This document shows, one piece after another, positions 26,201 through 38,572 of a DNA stretch of 64,000 bases. Position numbers and translations under genes: made by a program. Where the stretch lies: positions 20,106,974 to 20,170,973 of the forward strand of contig NC_089724.1 in assembly GCF_035083965.1 (NCBI RefSeq), given 5' to 3'. The notes below the pieces were generated by a model that worked only from the letters and a program-made list of their open reading frames with translations, searched no databases and was not told the DNA's origin. Source of the stretch: Branchiostoma lanceolatum. Taxonomy: Eukaryota > Chordata > Leptocardii > Amphioxiformes > Branchiostomatidae. How positions within the stretch are numbered: the first letter of the stretch is position 1; the number at the start of each line of letters is the position of its first letter.

Positions 26201-29200
26201 TCACAAATTTCTAGCCCAAGGCATACAGTGGATCAAGAAGGTCAGTTTGATAGGACTTTCATGAGGGGTTAAGACAATGCAGTTTTTTTTCTTCATTATT
26301 TCATAATTGAGAACAGATAACAGCACTATTACCACAATATCATGGGAGATCCTCTAGTGAGGCAAAAATCCAACTTCAGAAGAACCATGGATATTCTATA
26401 TGCAGTGTCACTAATATCCTTGGATGGACATGGTCTTAACCCTCATCAGCAGACCTGAGGACAAACCAATATTGCACTTTCCTTTCAATATGTAAAGGAG
26501 GCAAATTCAAAAGGCTAACTGGACCTGTGGGACATTCTGGCTATAAATCATACTTTTGTAGAATGCAATCGCAAAACATTGGCAAACCTGTCTTAATAAC
26601 GTAAATGCTGTATTGAGATAATTTGATCCATGAATTTCTGAACAATCTCTACAAAACAATCATATATCTAAAAGTGCAGATTAGCAAGTGATGCATGAAA
26701 TAGAAAATGAATTGCAGTGTGAACAATGATATCAATCAATGTTAATGCTGACATCAGCGCATTCATGACACGTACACTGATGTCTCAATTGTGTTTCCTA
26801 AGAGAGAGAAGGCCTGTGGAAACATCTGCTCTGTGCCTCTGATTAGTCCAATCAACAATTAGCTTTAATTAGCACAGATGTCAACTTGTTCACTAAGATT
26901 TATCAGTTGTAATTGTCCCCCGTGGACTTCATTTGCACAAATATTCAAGCTTGTAAATAAATCCCCTTCTTGGCCTAGACTGGGCCAATACCATACTCGG
27001 TTCCCAGGCCTCTTTACTGATAAAGATATAGCATCAGAGTTACCTCTTGTCGCATTTGTTAGTTAACTGACTGAAGATTCATATCATAATTAAGACAAAG
27101 GGAATCATTTTCCTATTCTGCTGTCAAATGATCTTATGATGCACTTTTCAAAAATGCAACAATATCTAACTGTTATAAAGTGATCAGGCTACAGGGTGCG
27201 TTGGGTACAATTTTCCAGGAGGAAAATTTCGAAAGAAAATCTTGATAACAGCTGTGTTGTCTCCTACCATGTTTAACCACTGAAACTGTCTACACTGATG
27301 CCTAGATCCCAGACAAACCAGTGAGCTAAGTTCAGGTGGCCTTTGCTCTACATTACAGTCAGCAGTTCTGATTACAGCTCCTGTTCCAGCGATACACGGT
27401 AGTCAAGATTAATTGACGAATTAATGCCCAAATTTACATGTATATTGGTTTTCCATCCCGTAGATAGATTGGACCTTCATTTCCCATATCAGTTAGATTG
27501 TCATGTCCTCCATGGATATTCAGTTTTCCAAGGTAGGAAATCAGGTTAGTATTAATTAGGGAATTCTATTCAGCCTTCTGAATACACTGATGGACAGATG
27601 GAACCGTTATTCCCGAAAGAATCTGTCAATCACTGATTCAGAAGACAGTATTGGACCACTTCAAATTCAGTCTTAATCAATGATAATCAGAGACAAAATG
27701 AAGATAAACATGCCACAAATATACAAATTTAGTACTTTCAGGATATGAAGTAGAATATATATACTGTATTCATTCTGTAAGAAATACGACTCTTTCCTGT
27801 TACTTTAAAAAACACCAAATAAAGTCAAAGATATCCTGAAAATTAACCAAAATATTATTTGACTAAGATCAAACTGTAAGGTACAATAAAGATTGTTATA
27901 ATATTGTAAGGATGTACACATGGATGGTGTCCATATGGTCAACCAGACATAATTGTAAGTAGATGTGAGGTGTGTCAGCTGATCGAGGTACACATGGGAT
28001 TCTGATATTTTGATGGAAGGAGTAGAAAAGGTTAAGGTAAGGTTTAGAGATTTCAAAGTGATTTAAGAAGCCAGTAACTTAATCTCACAAGCTTTACTAC
28101 CATAACAATATATTCACTACACTTCTTATCCACATATTCAAAAGGAAGCACTTATGATCATCAAAATATGACTTTAATTTTCTCCCAAATCAATGGAGAA
28201 CCTGGTGTGCAAAGATTGGCAATGAAAGGCCTTTCATGTATGAAAGAATTTAATGCATCACACCTCAGACCCCACCAGAGTGAGTTATTAAAAAAGCCCC
28301 CCCCCCCATGAAAAAGAAAAATCAATGTGCATCCTTTAAGATTAAAGGAAACCCCAACGGATGGCCTATTGATTATTGCCCAGTCCTGACTTACGGGGAA
28401 TTACATACGTAATTGCTCACTGAAATGGCAAAATCTATGCATTTTTCCTTGGGGACAGGCCCCCTCCCTGGCCTGGTATTCATGTGCAGTAATTGCCAGT
28501 GATGAGGTATAAGTACAGGTTAGAATGTCCAGCTGGGATGAGAGGAGGGGAGGGAGGCAGGCTGAGTGTCTCTAATGAAATGACAACATGGCAGAACAAT
28601 TCATTCTGCTTCACCACATATACAGGTCAGCTAGACTGCATGTTTATTTAAGAATTCAGATTTGGAAAGTTGCATGACTGTGACCAATCAATATTGTATT
28701 TTGAGACTTTTGAGTGGTTCTTTACAACAATGCACAGTCAAAACTTCCCAAGAAGACCACTCAGGGAACTGATACAATTTGGTTTATGTGAACAAGACAG
28801 TGGTCACTATAGACAGGATTCTAAATGCTTGTGTCAATAGAGAAAATTAGAACTGGGCCACCGAAAAGTAGTCACAATGGCCAGGTGGTTTTTATTGTCT
28901 CTAAGGTCTGACAGTATTGGATTTAAGGATTGGAAAAAGAGGAAAAGCATTAAGTTAATGTCATTTTCTGTCACTTCTTCACTCACACAGGTAAGTACAT
29001 GTACCTGTTGAGCTGTCCACATACATTGTACATGCACTCTGCCATAATGAGACTGCATGCTCAAGGAACACTGATTTTTGTTTTAATATATTTCAACAAT
29101 ACTTTCCTGTCACAAATGACAGTCATTTTTTGCTGCATCTCTTATCTCCAACACTATCTAATTGTTATATAAACAGTTCAAGCATAACAGGACGGTCAGG

Positions 29201-32200
29201 TTATCGGGTTGTCAAGCTAAAAGACAACTTGGCAAGCTTTCTACTTTGTTATGAAGTAGTCTTAAATGTTTGATGCCTTTACTACACATATATGCCGTGT
29301 TCCACTGTGACAACTCACCTCTCGGACTTCCTCATTCCCTTCTTTGATGTTTTCAGTGGACTGTACCACTGTGTCAGCAATTCTGTCTATCTCCACTTCC
29401 TGCGTGGGAAGAACTAAAGAAATCAGCTGCATCATACCGGGGAAATATGTCACACTTCAAACAGGAAATAACTAAATAAGGAAAGAATATCAAGCTTAGT
29501 TAATTCCTTCCTGTGTTGTTTAAAAGATGTCAAAAGACTTTGCAGCAGGATTTGACACTGCAGACAGACAAGGCTCACTCCATACCTGCTGCAGAACTTT
29601 ATCTGCAAATATCTCCTGGAGTCTAGAGATTTCCACCACCTTGCCTTCAATTTGTCTGAAAAACAAAGAGTAGATAGTGACAGATATGTAGCATGACCCC
29701 ACAACTGAACATTCTATTCTAACCCTAGAGTACCAGAAGAGTATGATGGAGGAAGGTCATGTCATGTAGATGTCATAGTAGGCCAAAATTACTTCAGGAA
29801 CTGTTGTGTAGTAAGGAGAATATATGTATTCAATCTGTAGGACCAATTGCGCAAACACAGTTAGAATTATCCAAACTGTGTTTCTACAGAAACCTTTGGT
29901 TATTCATAAGAGAAAAACAAGTAATGAGGACACTGCAGAAAGAGGACAGCCCCTTCCTTTCAACAGTTTTCACACATGTCTGGAACAATTGAGCTTTAAA
30001 CTTGAAAAACTCCCACCTGACTTCATCCACCAGACTGTTCATCTCATTGTACAGCCTCTCGTTCTCCTGCTCAAACTGGAACAGACAAGTTTTAATATGA
30101 GACACTCTTCCTCTTTTCCTCTGTGGTAGCTTCTGCACAATACATCAGCTGAGTGAAAGGTGTATAATAGATGGGGCCTTTCGAGAGTGCATGATTGATG
30201 GGACCCTTTAAGATGCATATGCTGGGGGTTAGCACCTTCTGTTCTTGATGAGCTCTGTTGTAGATCTTGGTTTTACCAACTTTGCTATATCATCATCCTT
30301 CCACAAATGTTCATTGCAGCAGATTGATGTTGTGATACAGTTTCATCAGCTGGCACTGAATGGAGAAGATCATGCTACATTTGCTTGCAAATATCACTCC
30401 ATTACACTTTTTTTACAGTAATGAGTACATCTTTCAAGTCATGTTTTTAAACTCCTTACTCTACTGGACTGACTATTCCAACGGGGTTGGAATATTGATG
30501 GCAAAAATGTAAGGATAAACTAATGATATGTGTTTATGGGGTGTCAAATAAATTGCCACCTAATTACTCAAGCTTAAATGGTTGTGACTAATGTATCATT
30601 TGTACTAGATACAAATGTAAATAAAATGAGCTGATGTTGCAACCTGTAAATGTGCCATATGGTAATGACTTGTATAATAATCACCTGCTGTGTATAGCAA
30701 AGGTCATATCTCTCCATCAACTCATGCTGATCATGCCTAGATCAATTTAAAGATTGTGCTATGGTGAGACTGGGGTGCCTGAACATGTGGTTCCAGCCTT
30801 AACGGCCACCAAGATGGAATATTCATAAACCTCTGAACAGGTGAAAGGAAAGGCCACTTTGAGTGATCCCTTCAGCTTACACCTCTCCCTGAATTCATTA
30901 GCATGGCCGTTACACCAGACACAGGCAATTACATCCAAAGCCAACGCTCTAGGTCTATTTCTACTCACTGCACAGTGCAAGATGCAAACAGAATACAAAA
31001 TTGATAACATTCGAAAGAGCTTTGAAAAATTAAGAGATTTGCTTTCACGGAATCTTACTATCATTCTTTATGCGTATATATGACATCAGATGCTAACACT
31101 TCAAAAGAACAAGTATAAGATGCAATGTTATCAGAAAAAGCTAAAACATACCATCTGTATTTCCTCAGGGGATAGTTCATCATCCTCGTCCTCTTCCAAA
31201 TATTCCATCAGAGGATCACCGGATGCTGGTGTATTTTTCATGACCTTGCTTTTGTCTCTCTCCTTGTCTCCTTCTTCACCATTCTGTTCTGGCCGTGCTC
31301 TCTTGTGTCTCTGTCGGAGCTCAGTCATGTCAGTGCCTGTTCTTCTGCCCTCAGGTTCTAAACGGGAACTTTCAAAAGCAAGCAAGTTAACACTCAATGA
31401 TGCTGACTCAATGATGCTGACTGTCTCAGTTGAAATTGTGTGAGGAAGCAGTGAGTATTAGTATATTTGAGGGTGGAAAAAACAGAATACATATACAGTA
31501 TATAACTATATACATTGTGTGTGTGTGTGTCAGGGCAGAGGTTGTGATCTTGCAGAATTGCAGAGTCTACTGTTGGAGAGCCCAAACAGGTAGGTTTGTC
31601 TCCCATTTCTAAAGCTTAGATTTCAAGTCAATCCATTGATCTAAAGTGGCATGAAAAGACATCAAAATGTTCTGTCTACTAGGGAGATATCTTCAAATTT
31701 ACAGACTCTGATTGGGATCTCTACTCGCATAATTGGCAATTCTGCCAAATTGCAAACTCTACTCTGACATATACATATGATTCAACAAGCAATAGTCCTT
31801 TGATTCTTACTCATGTGACATATATAACTAGTCATGGCAGACATGAAAAGAAAATGCCAGATTGCAATATTTGATATTCTTAGATAGTGTGCCATAGTAA
31901 CTCCTTTACATGCTTGAATGTACATGCAATCATGATTGAATAGCCTTCCCATTAAAACTGGTTTATTAGATCATTTGCGTATAGTCAAATCAAAGTGAAT
32001 CAATGTGCCATGTGCATCATCCTTATCAAGACGTTACAAAGACCTGGCTATCTGGATGCAATAATCGATACATGATGTATCTATAAATAATAGACAAAAT
32101 CTATAAATAATAGACACTCACATTCTTTTCCTGTCCACAACCCTTTTGACACGTATGGCCCTCTGCTCGCTGTATAGCTTACATACCGCTAAAGGAAAAA

Positions 32201-35200
32201 GGAAACAATACTTGACAAAAAGAATACTACTATGATACATACTTTGCAAAGATTATTCTTACTAAGCACACTGATGTAGATACTTTTTTCTACCATTGCT
32301 GGACTACTACTATAGTATACAGCTTCTTTTAATAACAGCAAAATATTCAGCACCATGGAAGGCACCTTCAACTTGCTGTTTATGATATGATTTTCAGACA
32401 CATTTTACAGATTTTTGCTGATATGTAGTAATTTGAAACAGTAGTCCAATTCCGTACAAGGTTGTTTTGTAACATGAATAATATTTTGCTTTAATGGCAA
32501 TGAAAAAAATTCATATCGTCTGAAACCTTCAGTTATGACAGCTCAATAGACAACAGTTAGTTACAGGTACAATAAAAACATAAAAGTACAAAATCAGCCA
32601 GTCATTATTCCTATAAACATGGCATTTGGATTAAAATATGGCAGAACAAGACTTTTGGTCAGACGTGTCAGTAAAAGTTTTTCCTTTCAAAAAAATTTCT
32701 AATTGGCATTAAATGCAAAGCTGCCCTTTCCCAAAATACTAGCAAATTTTCCAGGATACATTAACAATGTGAAATCAATATTGGATGAAATTTGCACCGG
32801 CTGTGGTCAAGCCTACAAGCTGAAATCTCAAATCCTCTCATTTCAGATATTTCCAGATAAAATTTTCACTTCAGGCCAACCTTGATGGGGAACTATTGAT
32901 TCCTGGGCAGGGCAGGAAGCCATACAAAGGGAGGGTGAGAGAGATAGATGTGCGTTGTGGGTCACCTATTGACCTGCCGATACGAGATGCAATTCTACTG
33001 CCGCAGGCTTTATTGTTCAGAGCCAGGCAAACTGGCCTCCAGCAGCTATTGGAAACGTCAAGTGCATATAAGAAGAGATCTGCCTTTCCACTTATATCAT
33101 CAGCATGTTTTCTTGGCCTCTTGTCTACATTCCACAATCACTTGCAATTGCAAACTGTATCCCACCCCCACCCCACATCTATCCTTTCTATTGTTCATAC
33201 AACAGCAATGAGACAGGATTTAACGAGAGATATTAGATACCAAACTGGTAGTACCTTTGGCTCAATATTGACAGCTCAATAGGCTGTTGGTACAGGCCAC
33301 ATCCAATGTGATCTTTAACTTGGGGGACGGCTATTTGGGCCAACTTTAAAATGACATTGCTGGGCAAGCTAGAAGCTGTGATTTATTTTGAATCAATAAA
33401 GTTAAAGTAGGGTTATAGCGAAGGTTTTGACTTGATGAAACATATAGGCTGATAATCATATAGGCTTCTATCAATAATTCAATGTTATAGGTATGCTTAA
33501 ATTATTCCAAGATCACATAAAACCAGAAGTTTTTCACACAACGTAACACCTTTCATTTTGAAATGAAAAAAAAAATGAAAATTTTACTCACTTGAATTTC
33601 ACAAGCTACGATATTCATTATGCTTAGGAATCTGTAACAAGTTAGTTATCTAATTTGTGACGTGATGACATTACCATCCATGATGATATAGTTCATTTGA
33701 AAAATACCAGAATATCCTATATCAGAGTACTTTGAGCTAGATTGGAAGATATCCCCATGATTGCAGGAGTCTCATGACCAAGTCTGGTGAATTTAGAAAA
33801 TCAGCAAAAATATCAGAACAGCTGAAGCTAAAAATTCAAATGAATCAAAGCCAATGTTTCATTATCTTTGTATATAATTCCTTGTTTGTAGTTGGTTTCC
33901 TTGGAAAACCCTTATGGCACCATGACAGAGTTTGTGGTTTTCACAGTAAGTACTGCACACAGATTTCAGCCAAGCCGGGGAAATAATGCAGTCTCTGAAT
34001 TCAACTGACTGATAAAGTCAGAAGGCACGACCATATGCATTTCTGATATTGCAAAGAGGCAATCATAATGCATTGTACTTGCTTTTTATTTCCTAGGAGA
34101 TGACATAACACAAGACATTTTGGCAGCAGTGAGTCACCAGATGGCCCACTGTGGGTGTAGGGTGACATGGATGGGGAACTGTTATGGAACACCCCTGCAA
34201 CTTCTCATGTTGCACTCTCTGACCTGTTAAATGCTTCAGTGAAGTTATTCATCACTGTCGGGCTGTCCGTATGTCAGGAGAGGAATCCCTGTCACTATTC
34301 AATATTATGCTGGGATGACACACCTGCGAACTTGGGGCTTGTTTCAATCTTGATGTTCTTTTCTACCCTCCTAACAAATGAAAAAAAAACCCCTAAGATA
34401 ATCATTTTGATTCGCCTGACAATGCAATATGGTAACTCCTTGTCATTGCTATTCATGATTTGTGTAAATGCCACTCAAATGATACTCCATAACTTGAAAA
34501 GTCACTGCTGACTAACAGAGAACTCTGTTCTTTCAGGGGAAGAAACACTGACTTTGAGACAGTCCCCCATAACTGTATGCAAAGGTAGAGTTCCAGAGGC
34601 CACATGGAATGGGCAGGTGGGCAATGCAGACAGCCGATAAATTCCACTTCCTGTTTTGTCAGATGTGATTACAATCAATTCCACACAGTGAACAGCCAAT
34701 CAGAATGCAAAGATGTGCGTCATGACAAATACCTTGACCATGAAGGATGACAGATATGAATATGTTATGGATCTGTTGGCCTCCACAGGCTTTGCTGACA
34801 ACCTATATACTTGGGCTTAAGTAATATCAACATCATCCATTAAAACATGGCTTTGAGACAGATATATGTACCACACTGCCATTGATAAGACCAGCAGAGA
34901 TACATGTAATTCTATAAGTCCTTCTGCAGAACAAACACTGAATGATGTAATCTCTTCCACGTGGAAGAGGGGGTCCTGGAGCTGGGACAACAGTTTTGGT
35001 ACACATGGAATATTACAGATTCAAACCAACAGGGTTGTGTTGGCATACATGTTAATCCATTGTAAGAAATCTACACTTAAAGCTACAAAAGATACAAGTT
35101 GTTTAGGATGACATGGTTTTACTGTCAGTCCCTTGAATTCATTAATAGAATCATGCACAATATCCATATAAAGGACCTAAATGTATATTTGTGTAAATAT

Positions 35201-37512
35201 AAATGTTTGAGTGCAATATTGAAGTGTATTCAAGATCATTTCATTAAGCATACACAGTACAATAATGGGTATACTCTATCTTTGTTGATACATAAAAGCA
35301 GTTGCCATTATCTCTTGTTATTGTTTCTTGGAAATCATCTATATTCATATGCGAATTCAGCCCTCACCTTTAAGATATGATTCCATGAGCTCAAACACCG
35401 CCTCTCTGTGGCTGCGCACTTGTTGTGGCATGGGCTGTTTCAGTACTGAAAACAAACAAACAAATGACCATGTACAAATTGTGACCAAAATATCTGTTCA
35501 AGGGACAATAATCATAATTTCTCAATAATGTGGTCATGTAGTTAGGGGAACAAGCCTAGCCTGATCATGGCAACACACTAGTACTGAGTTAGGTAAAATT
35601 TGTATATACAGCTGTCTATAGCCTAGGCACATACAGTTAGGCATAGTCACAACTAAGAAATATGTTTTTGATGCATGTCTTTCTACAGTTTGCCTTTAGC
35701 TATATAATCTATGATAGATAAGGTTTCATGGTGCAATAAAGTATAGTACGGCAAACAACAGTACAAATGTTTCAGCATTTCATCCTGTGGGGATACTCTA
35801 CACAGTACCTTCTGTTTTAAGAATCCTGATGGCCTCTGAGCAGGTGCGCATGAACGTCTGGGCATCATTGTCAATCTGGTCCCTCTCATTATCCGTCATC
35901 TTGGATACTTCTGATGTCAGATACCTGAGGGAATATTCATAGGAATAAATGTAGTCATTGGAGGAAAATAATCTACATTGATGATAGTACTTAGTACAGA
36001 ACTGTCTTTTTCTGAAAGGTTTGGATGAATAAATTTTAGCAGAGAAGCCTTAAGATACTGTAATCCAACATGGCACATATGACATGAAATGAAAAACCTG
36101 TATTACAGTGTATAGCTGACTTATCCTTGACTTAAGTTAAGTCAGGGATAAGTCAGCTATACACTGTAATACAGGTTTTTCATTTCATGTCATATGTGCC
36201 ATGTTGGATTACAGCGTACATCTGAACACATACGAAGATGCTGTTGCTTAACATGGTTGCCGGGATTCAGATTATTATCATGATGTCAATGAAAAGCCTC
36301 TATATCACAACATCATATGTGTTAACACGAAACGTTTATGATACTTACCCTGTAGCATCAATATAGTCCTTCCTGTGCTTCAGCAGGAAATCTCTCAACT
36401 TGCTGATATTCTGAACCTGAGAGAGAAAAATGAACAAGGAAACAACAACACATATGAGTCTTATGACACCTACATGTAAATGACATCAACAATAATAACA
36501 GCTTCAAAAATACATGTAAGTTATCTGACTTAGCCACTGTGTCAGTAAAGGAACAGGGAATGAATTAGAAATACATTATCATTTCTGTTTTCTGCAATAT
36601 TTCATGTGCCTAGTATTATATAACGTTAATGCTGCATGTACATGTAGAAGCTAGATGTAGTGACTGAACTATATGAGAACAGTTTAATTGTGAAAGACAA
36701 TGTATAAGATGTATTCTTACTAACTATCAAACATCTGTACAGCATGGTGTAGTCAAGTAACCAACATTCTATATTCTATGATTTTATGTGCAGCATAATT
36801 TGTCACGGCACATGACTGTGTGCATGTAATGTTGGCATTTTGACAGTGTCATTCATTTTCATGTGAATTAAGCAATAACTGTAGTTGTACTGAATATTGA
36901 TAGCTGGGCACGAATAATTATAGATATGATTTTTTGGACCATAACGATGATGCCATCAAGTTTTATTGCCCCTAGATAATATCATTTCTTCGAAGAAAAT
37001 ACAACACTTTGGTACACACCGCTGCAGTAAAAGTATGTTTTCCATGTGCATAATGATCAAAGCTACAAACGTACGTTCGCACATGATATCTATTGTCTGC
37101 AGTTATCAAGAAAGAAATGTACTAGTAATTGCCTAATCTTAGAAAAAAATCATTGTATAATACACTATCTGCACTTATAATAATGACATGTAAATTTCTG
37201 TTATACATACATGATGACATTATTGGTTAATGTCATTTTTACCAAATACCGTCATTTAACGTGAAAAACTGCCAGCTTGTACACGTCATCTGGAGACTCA
37301 TGGCCTCAGAAAATTAAACATGCAGTATTTGACGCATTCATTTGGGATTTTTGACTCACCACATCTTTTGCTCTGGCAACAAATTCTCCCCTAGGTCTTG
37401 GGTGAATTGATGCTGTAGTTTTTGCTTCTTCAGAACCAATGTTCAATATCTTATTGCGAGTTTTCACGGTTTTTATCGTCGCCTGAAACAAATTTGTACG
37501 ATCGACCGCCAT
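23229..37512 (-). CDS. STX18: Syntaxin-18, ER Qa-SNARE (complete, ten exons)
   Basis: Exons on the minus strand: 37512-37360, 36416-36349, 35924-35809, 35445-35368, 32188-32122, 31368-31152, 30075-30017, 29655-29586, 29399-29319 and 23321-23229 (stop TAG). Phases agree throughout and give about 333 residues; human syntaxin-18 has 335. The start [20 protein letters not shown] closely matches the vertebrate N-terminus. The N-terminal syntaxin-18 domain includes [14 protein letters not shown] and [15 protein letters not shown] charged acidic linker ([10 protein letters not shown]) precedes the SNARE motif ([18 protein letters not shown], then [20 protein letters not shown]). The zero-layer Gln appears to be Q276, the last codon of its exon. 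A C-terminal anchor ([20 protein letters not shown]) ends the protein. In the known family this t-SNARE works with Sec20/BNIP1, USE1 and SEC22B in Golgi-to-ER fusion. The 6 kb last intron carries enhancer-like sequence. The start codon sits inside an AAGATGGCGG motif. Confidence 0.95.
23322..29318. other. Last STX18 intron with enhancer-like sequence
   Basis: No coding exon was recognised. Around 26690-27060 and 27380-27660 are dense clusters of ATTA/TAATTAG cores, for example TTAGCTTTAATTAGC, next to unique, non-repetitive sequence. Another candidate lies at 28330-28520 (ATTGATTATTGCCC). They look like conserved regulatory elements, but only a cross-species alignment could show this. Confidence 0.35.
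36058..36214. repeat. 157 bp near-perfect palindrome in an STX18 intron
   Basis: The arms are 78 bases each with one central base (G at 36136). The left arm starts CTGTAATCCAACATGG and the right ends CCATGTTGGATTACAG. By eye only one mismatch is present, in the TTATCCTTGACTTAA / TTAAGTCAGGGATAA centre. There is no open frame. It is either a very young foldback element or an inverted-duplication artefact. Confidence 0.9.
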
Positions 37513-38560
37513 CTTGCCTGAAAATACACATCAGCTGTGGAATAGCTCATTTTATTAGAGGGGTAGCTTTTATATGATCTTTAAAAGATAATCCGCTAAA
37601 TAAAATGATAACATTATCTACACTTAATACGTCACCATGTAAGATTTCTAAGATTTTTTTTCTGATAGTCCACGGGCCCATGCAAAAGAACCCTTACCGG
37701 GACAGCCTATTCATTTTTCTAATCGTATAACCCAAATTGCCCTTTGACCCTTCTATTTTGACTCTGACATTTCTGATTTCATTGACGGATATTTTTCTCC
37801 CGGGATTTGTTGTTGATAGTTTCACTTCCCCTAACAGCACATGGAACTGACTGGATGTTCTGGCTAGTGTGGCTCTGTACGGATGTTTTCTGTGTCCAGA
37901 TCCATTCTGAAAGGTCATAAACGCAGAACGGAACCGAGACCAGCCTCCCGAGACAGCGGTTTCACAGGGAGTAGCTAGCGTGCCGTGTTTTGCGTGGGTG
38001 GAACTTTTGATGTCTGCCTTCCAAAGTTACGTTTGACAGTTGAACACGGGGGAACTAAAGACAGTAGCGTTTGGAGGATCGCGTGTAAGAACACATGTGG
38101 CGGCCGTGATACTATTATTCTTGCCCTACGGTAGAAAAGGGAACGGTAAGATAATTACGGAACACTTCAATTTTATTATGCTGTTTGCGTATACGTGCTT
38201 ATAACTTGCATATTATTAACGTAGTAATGTTTATGATCATGAACCAAGGCTGTGGACATATTTGAGAAATCAATCAACTTCTCGATTTATTTTTTAAAAG
38301 CCGTTTTGATATCAAAGCCGTTTGATTGTTATTGAGACTTAGCATTGATTGATGCTTTGTCATGTATGCCGTCGGTTTGTCAAGGTCAATATCTATTCTT
38401 GAGGTTATCTAATCTTTTGGTAGCCTCTGCACATGTTTTGAACTCAGTAATTTTCCAATCATTTGTCTGTCAGAAAATGTGACTGTGTTGTGACGACCAA
38501 AAAACTGTTAAGATGTGTGATTTTACGTACATTATTTAAAACTTTCTTGTTTTCTTGTAG
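37513..38560. promoter_or_regulatory. Divergent promoter region between STX18 and the Nudix/EF-hand/phosphatase gene
   Basis: The two start codons are 1,061 bases apart on opposite strands. A probable non-coding first exon of the plus-strand gene ends at 38145 before GTAAGATAAT. Its partner acceptor is TTTCTTGTAG at 38551-38560, 12 bases before the ATG. The transcription start itself is not visible. Confidence 0.45.
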
Positions 38561-38572
38561 GGTAGCAATATC

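Noticed and set aside
32896-33282. 128-codon plus-strand frame in an STX18 intron
   Set aside because: It is antisense to the host gene, with no similarity and no supporting splice sites. The sequence looks more like regulatory DNA.
35361-35435. Acceptor AAACAG at 35427-35432 for STX18 exon four
   Set aside because: Using it puts a stop codon in frame; the acceptor ending at 35446 keeps the frame and matches the syntaxin-18 family.
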